Shown here: in pieces, positions 33,951 to 42,887 of the stretch
How the letters are laid out: each line of letters starts with the position of its first letter
How positions within the stretch are numbered: the stretch's first letter is position 1
Assembly: GCF_016735115.1 (NCBI RefSeq)
Contig: NZ_JAERQJ010000001.1
Location: forward strand, 186,001-250,000
DNA length: 64,000 bases
Direction of reading: 5' to 3'
Origin: Aquimarina mytili
Lineage (GTDB): Bacteria > Bacteroidota > Bacteroidia > Flavobacteriales > Flavobacteriaceae
Notes under the pieces: model-generated
Told to the model about the DNA's origin: nothing
What the model saw: the letters and a program-made list of their open reading frames with translations, nothing else
The model's database searches: none
Program-made: the position numbers and the translations under genes

Positions 33951-36900
33951 TTAATTTTTTCGATAATATGGGGATTTATCCGATTGCGTTACTGTTTTTG
34001 TTGTCCCGTCAGCATTAGTAACTTTTTTCGTATAGTTTTGCCTCCCTTTAGCTTCCCCATATTCACTGGCATATGTTTGTACGAGTTTATTTTGAGTCAT
34101 AATTTGATAGGGTTGTCCATTAATAAAACCATTCTTCGTAAATATCTGGATTCCATTATCATTCTGCAATAAAAAAACAGAACCATGTGTGGTAGTAATA
34201 CCTCCATCAGCACTATATCGTATAGCATCACCAATTCTTGGTTTACTTACGTTTCTATAATCGCTCCCTAATTTATTATCAAAATTACTCTCAATTGCCA
34301 TTGATGTAAATAATTCTTCAGCTGTTTTTGGCAAAAAAAATGGTTTCGAATCTACTCTCCCATCAGTAGTTAAATTTATCGTACAGTTCCAACAATTATT
34401 AATTGCATCCTGTGGTGCTTCTGAAGGGTTTTGTGCTAGTTCAATGTTACCTGTTGTTAAAGCCTCTTCCATTCCTTGAAGCATATATCCTATTTTAGAT
34501 TTACTGCTAAATTCGGATACATTAAAACTATCTTCTCCTCCTTTATTCAGCTTTGCTTCGAGATCTTTTTTACTAACTCCGAATAGTTTTTTGGCTAGTC
34601 CTACTGATATTCCCATTTGTTCTAAAAATGAATCATAAGTATCACCTTCTTGTCGATTAAGACTCAAAGTACCTGTCTCGCTATCAAATACAAATTCCCA
34701 TAATCCATTAGGGTCATTAAATAAAATAGGGTTGTTCCCGGAAAATCTATATGGTGTAAGATTATAACTTTGTTCTGCCAATGGGTCCAAATTCATCCAA
34801 CGACCTAATGCAGGGTTATGATTCCTTGCTCCAAAATCATACCAATCTAAGCCCAGCTCGTTTTGTTCTTCTTTGCCTCCAAAACCGTATTGATGATCTC
34901 GCCCTGTTATAATAGTATTATACCCCTTATGTTTTAAACCAAACGGGTAATAGTTATTCTCTTCTCGAATTTCTTGTTGGGTGACTATCCCATCATTATT
35001 ATTATCACTATAACTTAAACGAATATTACCTAAATGGTCTTTGTATTGATATATATAATCAAAACCACCTGTAGTATTAGGTTCAATATATCCTTCGGGG
35101 TGGTTAAAAAACTCAAGGTTACCATTTTTATAAACATAATTCCCTGCATATTCGGTATTCGTTGCAGAACTTCCTATGGTAACCGTTTTTTTGAGTTTTA
35201 TTCCGGCAGCATTATACATATAGGAAATAGTACCAGCACCATCACTATTTGATATGGCTAAGGTCTTGGGTAAGTTAAGATGATTATAAGTAATATGGGT
35301 TATACCATTGTTCAGATCTTTGATCATATTACCATTGGTATCATATTCATAATCGATATTGGTCGTATTACCATCCTTAAAACCATACTGGTTGTTACCG
35401 TTATCGACCACCTTAATAAGCCTGTTACCCGAATCATAGGTATAAAATAGGTTATCCATAGCCGAGTAATTAGTACTATTTTGCCATCCATTACGAGCTA
35501 GTCTTAGAATGTTTCCATTTTTATCGTATTTCAAATTGTTAAGATCATAGTTACCTGTACCATGAAGCGCTTTGGTTATACGATTTAATGCATCGTATTC
35601 AAAAATATATCTCCTTTTTCTATTAAGGTTATCATTAGCAGTTTTCCAGAACGTTGCCGAGATATTACCATTGTATAAAGATGTTATCCCTGCCAATGGA
35701 GTATTGTAGTTTACTTCAAAAGCAAAAAGGTCTTTACCCAATACTTCAGGACTATTAATTTGTGTTAACCAACCTCTAATATTGTGTGTATAATCTATGG
35801 TTTGTAATCCTTCTAAATCAGTAGTGTCGCCACCCACATCCTTTTTGGTCAGAATTCCTAATTCGTCATAGGTATTGCTAACGATAAGTTCGGCAGGTTG
35901 ATTATTGATCGTTTGTACCTGCGTTAACATACGTCCCATATGGTCGTAGGTAAATTTATCCAAAGTTGTTATCGGTAGGTTTGAACCCTTTCGATGTATA
36001 GTTTTGTTTGTTATAACTCTACCTGTAAAATCAAGTTGAGTTTCAACGACATCTGTTGTGTTTAGGAAGTCATTCTTGGTATGTGCATAGATCAATCTTC
36101 CTTTCTCATCATAGTAGTTAAAAGAAGTGATCCAATCCTCTGTATCTAATACCCTGACGTAAGACCCTGTTGCTAAACCAGTAACGTTCAGGTTTACGAT
36201 TTGATTTAAAACCGTTCCTGGAGTAGGGGTATCTTGATCAAAAGTATAATCATCATAGTAATTGATGACATGGATTTCTGAAAACAAATGTGGAATTGCA
36301 TCATTACTGTAATAGATTTTGGTTCCTCCTAGTACTGTAGGATCGGTTATTCTACTTTCATATTGAGAATAAACACTGGTATTATTAGCAGATTCTTGCA
36401 TTGCTTCTCTTGTACTATTGCTTTGTTTTATTCCTGTATAAGCCACTCTACCTAATGCATCATATTTAACAAATGACCATTCTTTTGGTGAATTATTTTG
36501 TTGGTTAACGTCTTGTGTCATAATAGGTAGATCTAATATGTTATATACTATGTACTCCCAACCTTTGCCTGGCACTTTTTTCTCGATTAAACGATTTCGG
36601 TTGTCATATATATATTGATAGCAAAGCTCGTTAAGTTCACTCGTACTAACTCCATCTTGGATTGTAACTTTAGGAGGAATAACGTAGGTTAGGTTTCCAA
36701 ATTTATCATGTACATAATATGTATCATGGGGTTCATTCTGATCATAGGTACGCTTTAGAATTAGTGTACCACTTTTATCTGTATATTCTTCTGTAGTACG
36801 ATCCTTATTGTATTGTTGACCCTCGACCCAGTTTTCATCTTTGGTGATCGTAACATAAAGTTGATTTTCTTGATAGTGATTATTCTGAATCAGAGTAGGT

Positions 36901-38288
36901 TTTTCTAAGTCATTAGTAACAAAGTCTACCTCAAATAATGGAATTTCGTTTGCTTTATTATGGTGTCGATTAAACTTAATCGTATGCTCATTAGCATTAG
37001 AAGCATTAACCTTCCATGCTTCTCCCGGAGCTCCTGTTTTGGTTATGCGGTTTAAAGGTGATGCTTCAAAAACACTTTCTTTATAAGCATTTATATTGGC
37101 AGCATTAAGATTAGGAAAGTCCTCTGGATATTTGTTTTTGTAATAATAATTTATATCTGTAAGTACATCTACAGGGTTAAAATTTCCCAGAGCGTCACTT
37201 TGTCTTTCAAAAGGTAAATAGGTTTTATTTTGCCTTCCGTAATTATCGTATGCTATATGAGTTACGATATCTTGTTTATTAGGAGATGCGTTAATGGAAA
37301 TCTGTTGTTTAGGTCTTCCTAATCCATCAAAATACGTAATATCAGATATGATATTCTTAACACTGTTTTGTGGTATTGTTGACATTTGGGTTTGAGGAAC
37401 TTTGGCAAGCACATAGTTTTCGTTACTAGGTTGTAATGGCTTGCTGGCGCATCCTTCATATATTCCATATTCGTTTGGACACTTGTCATTTTTGTTGTTT
37501 ACGTACCCTGAAGGTTTTGTACAACTACTCTTTGTTGTATTAGGGTCCCCAAAACCATCATTATCGGAATCGCTGTACCATATTGTGGTAGGGTTAATAT
37601 TGGCTACAGTGTCATCACAATCCAGATTATTAGCTACATAACCATTAGGTTGATAACTTTGATATTTTTTCACATTAGGATTCCCATACCCATCGTTATC
37701 TACATCTCTATAAAAATTTCTAGGCTTAATATTAGTGATTAATGAAGTGGTATCATCATAATCGTCATTATTGGTTACATAACCATTAGGTTTAAAACTT
37801 TGATACTTTTTTACATTAGGATCACCATACCCATCATTATCTGCATCTCTATAAAAATTCTTTGGACTAATATCGGTTATAAGAGATGTGCTATCATCAT
37901 AATCCTTATTATTACGAACATAACCTGTTGGAGTTTGACATTGCCTCAACGTATTACTTGGGTCTCCAAAACTATCATTATCGGCATCGCGATACCATAC
38001 TGTATTAGGGTTAATAGAACTATCATTATCATTACAATCGTCTTGATTGGCTACATATCCAGGAGGTTTAGTGGCAGCATTTCTAGGAAACCTTGGATCT
38101 CCAAAACCGTCTCCGTCTCGATCTCTGTTCCATCGGTAAGTAAATCCACCACCGTCGCCATCGCCACCACTGCCATCATCCGGTGGGGCTACATTTGGTA
38201 TGCTTTCTGGATTAGTGTTAGATATTTCTTGTCCCAAACCTATGGTACAGGATAAAAGGAGTGCTGATAAAAAAATTAAATATTTCAT
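33951..38288 (-). CDS. DUF6443/RHS polymorphic toxin with Ca-binding-like N-terminus, TcC-like (cassette A)
   Basis: This 1445-residue secreted protein has a signal peptide ending CTIGLGQ. Five repeats of about 43 residues (about 50-285) follow, each with a D-x-D-N-D-x-F/Y-G-D-P core and GYVxNxxDxDD, like thrombospondin type 3 calcium loops. The DUF6443 start is YFDGLGRPKQQIS (about 320), then YD/RHS repeats and the core end GRWMNLDPLAE (about 1170). The C-terminal toxin region of about 270 residues contains INNCWNCTI, RIGDAIRYSADGG and THGSVFLL, which could be the Cys and His of a papain/NlpC-like fold. The lipoprotein gene follows after two bases. Confidence 0.85.
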   Translation of the reverse strand: MKYLIFLSALLLSCTIGLGQEISNTNPESIPNVAPPDDGSGGDGDGGGFTYRWNRDRDGDGFGDPRFPRNAATKPPGYVANQDDCNDNDSSINPNTVWYRDADNDSFGDPSNTLRQCQTPTGYVRNNKDYDDSTSLITDISPKNFYRDADNDGYGDPNVKKYQSFKPNGYVTNNDDYDDTTSLITNIKPRNFYRDVDNDGYGNPNVKKYQSYQPNGYVANNLDCDDTVANINPTTIWYSDSDNDGFGDPNTTKSSCTKPSGYVNNKNDKCPNEYGIYEGCASKPLQPSNENYVLAKVPQTQMSTIPQNSVKNIISDITYFDGLGRPKQQISINASPNKQDIVTHIAYDNYGRQNKTYLPFERQSDALGNFNPVDVLTDINYYYKNKYPEDFPNLNAANINAYKESVFEASPLNRITKTGAPGEAWKVNASNANEHTIKFNRHHNKANEIPLFEVDFVTNDLEKPTLIQNNHYQENQLYVTITKDENWVEGQQYNKDRTTEEYTDKSGTLILKRTYDQNEPHDTYYVHDKFGNLTYVIPPKVTIQDGVSTSELNELCYQYIYDNRNRLIEKKVPGKGWEYIVYNILDLPIMTQDVNQQNNSPKEWSFVKYDALGRVAYTGIKQSNSTREAMQESANNTSVYSQYESRITDPTVLGGTKIYYSNDAIPHLFSEIHVINYYDDYTFDQDTPTPGTVLNQIVNLNVTGLATGSYVRVLDTEDWITSFNYYDEKGRLIYAHTKNDFLNTTDVVETQLDFTGRVITNKTIHRKGSNLPITTLDKFTYDHMGRMLTQVQTINNQPAELIVSNTYDELGILTKKDVGGDTTDLEGLQTIDYTHNIRGWLTQINSPEVLGKDLFAFEVNYNTPLAGITSLYNGNISATFWKTANDNLNRKRRYIFEYDALNRITKALHGTGNYDLNNLKYDKNGNILRLARNGWQNSTNYSAMDNLFYTYDSGNRLIKVVDNGNNQYGFKDGNTTNIDYEYDTNGNMIKDLNNGITHITYNHLNLPKTLAISNSDGAGTISYMYNAAGIKLKKTVTIGSSATNTEYAGNYVYKNGNLEFFNHPEGYIEPNTTGGFDYIYQYKDHLGNIRLSYSDNNNDGIVTQQEIREENNYYPFGLKHKGYNTIITGRDHQYGFGGKEEQNELGLDWYDFGARNHNPALGRWMNLDPLAEQSYNLTPYRFSGNNPILFNDPNGLWEFVFDSETGTLSLNRQEGDTYDSFLEQMGISVGLAKKLFGVSKKDLEAKLNKGGEDSFNVSEFSSKSKIGYMLQGMEEALTTGNIELAQNPSEAPQDAINNCWNCTINLTTDGRVDSKPFFLPKTAEELFTSMAIESNFDNKLGSDYRNVSKPRIGDAIRYSADGGITTTHGSVFLLQNDNGIQIFTKNGFINGQPYQIMTQNKLVQTYASEYGEAKGRQNYTKKVTNADGTTKTVTQSDKSPYYRKN

Positions 38289-38351
38289 CTATATATTTTT
38301 TAATAAGAATGATTAACATTCTAGAAGTGATACTTTTATACTTACGTGCTT

Positions 38352-41300
38352 TTAATTAAGAGTTTTGTAGTTGTACTCTGTTTTAGATAAAAGATGTCCG
38401 TTATGATCTTTTATGACTTCAAGGCGATTGTAACTATCATAGTGATATGTAGTTTTTTGTCCTCTAGGATCTGTAACACTGGTAACCCCAATCAACGGAG
38501 CATAGGTATATGTAGTTATATGTGCTTGTGGAAGTCTTTGCCTTAAAGTATCAAGTAAGCTTAACTGATTATCGCTAAGGTTCTCTAATTGGCTTTGCGA
38601 TATACCAAGTGCTATAGCTATCTCGGCAAACGTGGCACCTATAGCTTTAGCCACAGGATATTTACCTTGATATCCCCACACATATGTGGTATATGTATCC
38701 CCTTTTTTAAACATTTCTAGTGGGTTGCCCCATTGATCATATTTATGATACACTAATCTGGTTTCGAGGTCATAATCTGCTTTAGCTAGTTTTAATTCTT
38801 TTGGAAAGGGAATCCCATTTAGATTTTGATCTCCAAATTCAGTTTTTTGGACGGATAACGTAATATCATTTTCTAAAGCTTCTACCAGGATTGGGGTAGC
38901 AATTTGGTGTAGGTCGATTAATTTTTGTTCGGCAATAGTTGGATTAGCTATATCCTGTGGATAAATTGTCTTGGTTTTTATAACATCCTCTTTACTATCA
39001 GTAATTTCAACTCTTGTAAGTTGTAAATGTTCTGGATTGTCATAATAATACCTGGTTTCAGTGTGCACAGGATTTAATCCATTTTCATCGTATTGTTTCT
39101 CTAAGGTACTACTTAAGTAATGCCAATACGAGTTAGTACTATACTCCATAAAATCAAAATGATCTAATAAATGAGGATATGTAAGTATAGTGCCAACCGG
39201 TTTAGTATAACAATGATGATAATGTACTTTTCTTACGTTATCAGCGCCGGATGCGATACATTTTCTGTTTTTTGTACCTATAAAGTAATTATGTTTATGA
39301 TTGGTCAGGCACTCATATCCTTTATAATATATTTTAGTAACATCATCTTGGCTACAGGTATAGGTGATATCTGTAGTGCAAGGTTCACCTTCATGTTTTT
39401 TTACCACCCTATATCCATATGTTTTCTTAAAATGTCGAGTATCTTCTTTATAGGTATTAATGGTTTCAGATAGAGTTATCAATCCATTACCCTCTTTTTT
39501 AAAGATTGACGTTTTTTTCTTTAATCCATTGCTCCAACCCAAATTTACCCACGGAGATGATTCTATAGGATTACCAAAAATAGAATTACCCGGATAGTCA
39601 TTGTGAATAATAAACTCATGCTCTTCTCCACCATTTTCAAAATTACTACCCCCATGGCTCACTGTTACATATTGATAATAGGTAGAATTCACAGAAGTAT
39701 TAAACAATTGTCTTGTGCTATTAGAATGAAGTTCGTAATACTTAATGTCTGAAAAACTACAAGGGACCATATCTCCAGGGTTACAGGTTTTTCTTTCAAT
39801 ATTATTAGAAACATAAAATGGGGTTTGCCCTTTTTCGGCAGATGAGGTATTTAAAGACTCTTTTTTGCCATAATAATAAACACGAGTATTCGCTATACTT
39901 GATGCAGCATCAAAAGATTTGATAGATTTTATTCTTAAACCACCACTAGTAATATTGGTGGCTACTTTTTGAGGTTTGTCTTTGATGTACCATAGTGTAA
40001 AATTTGATTGTACACATTCAAAACCAGGACTTAAAGTTATGGTATACGAATGCCCTTCTTTTAAATTTGCCAGAATATCTGCGATATTGCTATTTTCTGT
40101 TATAGTAATAGAAGTACCAATATTGGTCACTTGTCCTCCCAGGGTACGTTTATAAAACATGACCTTTTGGTTGGTTTGATTGTCTACAATGGATACCACA
40201 GCTCTAGATTTTCCTACGTCTAGATAACTATCACATGCATTTGAGTTAAATCGGGTGCTCCCATATGCAGTAATGGTCTGATCAAAAGGAACATTTATAA
40301 CCTTTGATTTATTATAACCCGATCCAAATTCGTCGGGACCTGTATTAGCTGATAAGGAGAGGTTTACTTTTGGTGGTGATACTACTTTTTCTCCATAATA
40401 TGAATTGCCTTCATACTCAAAACGTTCGTACCCTTTTGTAGGGTAGGTAATTTGTTTCAAAAGACCTATTTGAGCTTTTGAGGGATCCGGATTTTTATTA
40501 GCGCCAACATCGTAATACGTTAAGATTGGATTGATCGATGGTCCTAATGTTCTGGGATTTGGAAACAGATAGTTGTTATTTTTTGCATTATAATATCCCC
40601 AATGGTCCTGGCTGTACGACAATCTTTCCGGAAAGCTCGAAGGCTCTATATACTCAAACCGATAGTTTTTGCTAGGGTCTTTGTATACAACTTCTTCAAG
40701 AAATACTCGTTTTTTAGAAGTCATTAGGTAAGAGAAATCAAAACGTTCTATAATCGTATTATTTTTATTTTTAACTACGATCTTTGAGACAAGATCATGT
40801 CCGTCAACTTTGGGATGTTCAATATTAGATTGTAGATTGATTACCCCGTCGTTTGGATTATTACTTTCGATTCTAACTAGTTTTTTACCAACTATTCTTA
40901 AATTATTACTTATTACAGTACCAACATTATTTCTTTCAGCAAAATAGGAGTCACAAATCCATTGCCCCGGAGTTACATAAAAAGACTGTGATTTACCGCT
41001 TACATAACCATAGTTGTTGTCGCTATATATGAAGCTAACAATATCTCCTTTAGGGTGCCTTATTTGAGAAAGATACCAAGCCGTGGTAGTATCTTCTGGA
41101 GGGCCATGATGCCCACCATTGCCACCACCAGAAGCTCTGTTTAGGTTTATCTCTGTTTCGGTAAAGAAATATTCGATCCCATCGGAAGTGGTAATTTTAA
41201 AACTTACCTCACGTTGGTCTTCAAAATATGTCATTTGAAAGTCTTTATGAGGTACAAGGATGATATTTTTGTTTTTGTCGAAAACAAATTGCCCAGTATG

Positions 41301-41774
41301 CCCATTAAAATTATACATGAATACATCTGTTTCGCTATCTATGTTTGGGTTCTCGGCAATGGTCTGAAAAAATTCTAATGCCATTGGAGTTTTTTTACCA
41401 CCAGGTTTGTGGATGTCTTCGTCGGGGTAGAAATAATTATTATATTCATCAGATTTATCTCTTGTGATACGAGAAATTACACCCCCAACATTAAGACTCC
41501 AACCTAATCCAACATTAGAAGATAATTGATCAACTTTAATACCATTAGAATTATAGCTTAACGAAATAGGGATGGATAAGTTATTTGTTTGGTATTGATA
41601 TAAAGGAACATGTATACTAGGAGTACCTGTGAACAATCCTACGGGAGCTTGCCCGTATTTTCCAAGTTCGTAAGCCGTAGGAGACGGAGGGGTAATATTA
41701 GGCATATCTTGTGCAGAAATAGATAAAATACTCAAAAACAACCCAAATAGCTGCAAGATTAATTTAGTATTCAT
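38352..41774 (-). CDS. SpvB/TcB-like RHS partner protein (cassette A)
   Basis: This is a 1140-residue protein from ATG 41774, with signal peptide ending SILSISAQ. An ATG at 41849 would add 25 residues. The N-terminus has IPISLSYNSNGIKVD and NVGLGWSLNVGGVISR, the SpvB/TcB opening motif. The middle is beta-rich with several Cys pairs. The end has the YD-repeat part DPRGQKTTYHYDSYNRLEV. It is a paralogue of the protein at 29677-32991 and is followed 63 bases later by the RHS toxin gene. It probably forms the other half of the toxin shell. Confidence 0.8.
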   Translation of the reverse strand: MNTKLILQLFGLFLSILSISAQDMPNITPPSPTAYELGKYGQAPVGLFTGTPSIHVPLYQYQTNNLSIPISLSYNSNGIKVDQLSSNVGLGWSLNVGGVISRITRDKSDEYNNYFYPDEDIHKPGGKKTPMALEFFQTIAENPNIDSETDVFMYNFNGHTGQFVFDKNKNIILVPHKDFQMTYFEDQREVSFKITTSDGIEYFFTETEINLNRASGGGNGGHHGPPEDTTTAWYLSQIRHPKGDIVSFIYSDNNYGYVSGKSQSFYVTPGQWICDSYFAERNNVGTVISNNLRIVGKKLVRIESNNPNDGVINLQSNIEHPKVDGHDLVSKIVVKNKNNTIIERFDFSYLMTSKKRVFLEEVVYKDPSKNYRFEYIEPSSFPERLSYSQDHWGYYNAKNNNYLFPNPRTLGPSINPILTYYDVGANKNPDPSKAQIGLLKQITYPTKGYERFEYEGNSYYGEKVVSPPKVNLSLSANTGPDEFGSGYNKSKVINVPFDQTITAYGSTRFNSNACDSYLDVGKSRAVVSIVDNQTNQKVMFYKRTLGGQVTNIGTSITITENSNIADILANLKEGHSYTITLSPGFECVQSNFTLWYIKDKPQKVATNITSGGLRIKSIKSFDAASSIANTRVYYYGKKESLNTSSAEKGQTPFYVSNNIERKTCNPGDMVPCSFSDIKYYELHSNSTRQLFNTSVNSTYYQYVTVSHGGSNFENGGEEHEFIIHNDYPGNSIFGNPIESSPWVNLGWSNGLKKKTSIFKKEGNGLITLSETINTYKEDTRHFKKTYGYRVVKKHEGEPCTTDITYTCSQDDVTKIYYKGYECLTNHKHNYFIGTKNRKCIASGADNVRKVHYHHCYTKPVGTILTYPHLLDHFDFMEYSTNSYWHYLSSTLEKQYDENGLNPVHTETRYYYDNPEHLQLTRVEITDSKEDVIKTKTIYPQDIANPTIAEQKLIDLHQIATPILVEALENDITLSVQKTEFGDQNLNGIPFPKELKLAKADYDLETRLVYHKYDQWGNPLEMFKKGDTYTTYVWGYQGKYPVAKAIGATFAEIAIALGISQSQLENLSDNQLSLLDTLRQRLPQAHITTYTYAPLIGVTSVTDPRGQKTTYHYDSYNRLEVIKDHNGHLLSKTEYNYKTLN

Positions 41775-41882
41775 CTTTATGATACGTTGATTGCAGTACC
41801 AATGCAGGATTAGGGCAATGTACTTTTGCTGTTGTGTGTTTTGTTTCATTTTAAGATTGATTTATGTGTGTTTTGATTACCC

Positions 41883-41912
41883 TTAATGTCAATAGCAGAT
41901 AAGATGTTACCC
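41883..41912 (-). promoter_or_regulatory. Shared two-block promoter element, copy 6
   Basis: On the minus strand it reads GGGTAACAT-N14-ACATTAA, a full match, upstream of toxin cassette A. The sequence down to the ATG at 41849 is also similar to cassette B. Confidence 0.8.
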
Positions 41913-41974
41913 TACTTTTATGAAGATTATAGAATAAGCGGTAGGAGATAGGTGTTGAAGTTTGAATCAAAATC

Positions 41975-42142
41975 ACTGGAGACTGAGTAAAAAAGACTCA
42001 AAGTTGAGCCAAAAACACTCGAATTTGAGTGAAAAAGACTCGTGATTGAGCAAAAAACATTCGAATTTGAGTAAAATATACTCGAATTCGAGTATAAAAG
42101 ATTCAATCGCGAGTATAAAACACTCAAACTTGAGTATATTTT
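41975..42142. repeat. Eight-unit, 21-bp-period array of palindromes
   Basis: Eight units start at 41975, 41996, 42017, 42038, 42059, 42080, 42101 and 42122, exactly 21 bp apart. Each has a 14-bp imperfect palindrome of the form A(C/T)TC-N6-GAG(T/C), best case ACTCGAATTCGAGT at 42080, and a 7-bp A-rich spacer. Half-sites are kept while the six central bases vary. It lies upstream of the promoter element of cassette A. Cassette B has a single unit at the same distance. Confidence 0.9.
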
Positions 42143-42153
42143 ATTCAAAAAGA

Positions 42154-42187
42154 AACCCGAAAGAGTCAACCAGGACTCTTTCGGGTT
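42154..42187 (-). terminator. Terminator after the 150-residue protein gene
   Basis: On the minus strand, ACCCGAAAGAGTC and GACTCTTTCGGGT form a 13-bp stem followed by a T-rich run. It directly abuts the palindrome array. Confidence 0.85.
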
Positions 42188-42209
42188 AGAACACAATATA
42201 TGACGGTGT

Positions 42210-42662
42210 TTATTTTCTAGAAAATCGTTGTCTTAGATCTTCATAGATTGGTTTTGCACTCTTTACCCCTTTTTTGTTGGCCTCTTTAATTTGTCCATAG
42301 TACAATAAGGCAGCTTGTAAAGCTTCGCTACCCGCTAATAATCGAGTATCATCTACATCAGAAAAAAGTTGCTCTAATATATTGGCAATAGGAGTTAATT
42401 GTGATACTACGGTTTCGTCTTTTAAAAACTCTTGCGTATCCATATATCCAGGGACAAACTCTGGATTGGTTTCTGCATATGATTTTACTTTTTGTACGGT
42501 AGGTAATGATTTATCACCCATCTTAAATAACCCTGAGCGGTCGTTTGCAGTTAAAGCTTGCAGATAAGGCGCTAAGTCATTTTTACATTCTTGTAATTTG
42601 TTGGTGATGTTGTCAATTACGTCTTGCGGAATTACCACGCTAATTTGATTTTCTTGAGACAT
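42210..42662 (-). CDS. Helical protein of unknown function
   Basis: This 150-residue soluble protein starts MSQENQISVVIPQ and has no signal peptide. It is predicted helical with segments such as DNITNKLQECKNDLAPYLQA and a middle LPTVQKVKSYAETNPEFVP. Similar proteins seem common in Flavobacteriaceae, but I cannot name the family. It has its own terminator and no shared promoter element, so it is probably not part of the toxin regulon. Confidence 0.65.
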   Translation of the reverse strand: MSQENQISVVIPQDVIDNITNKLQECKNDLAPYLQALTANDRSGLFKMGDKSLPTVQKVKSYAETNPEFVPGYMDTQEFLKDETVVSQLTPIANILEQLFSDVDDTRLLAGSEALQAALLYYGQIKEANKKGVKSAKPIYEDLRQRFSRK

Positions 42663-42809
42663 TTGTGTAAATTTAAAATGGTTAATACATATTTTGAAGT
42701 CACAAACCTAAGGCAAAAATGGTTGGGTTACTCAGGGGACAATATCCCATTTTGATGTGCGATTATTCTTAAGGAATTAACAATACTCACTTTAAACCCT
42801 TTGTAATAA

Positions 42810-42835
42810 AAAAGCTCCCTGATCAGGGAGCTTTT
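42810..42835. terminator. Bidirectional terminator, palindrome type 1
   Basis: A perfect 26-bp palindrome, four A then GCTCCCTGATCAGGGAGC then four T, lies after the metalloprotease-like gene. An identical palindrome closes the next gene at 45332. Confidence 0.88.
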
Positions 42836-42887
42836 CATTACAAGTATAGTTGATGTACCTACCTGTTCGACACTGTTGTTTTTGGCA

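Noticed and set aside
41975..42142. CRISPR-like array
   Set aside because: Units are 21 bp with 7-bp A-rich gaps; there are no long unique spacers, no constant repeat and no cas genes.
41927..42196. An 89-residue minus-strand ORF rich in Ser, Phe and Leu
   Set aside because: It is a readthrough of the 21-bp palindrome array and terminator; its repeats follow the DNA repeat, and 21 is a multiple of three, so the frame stays open by chance.
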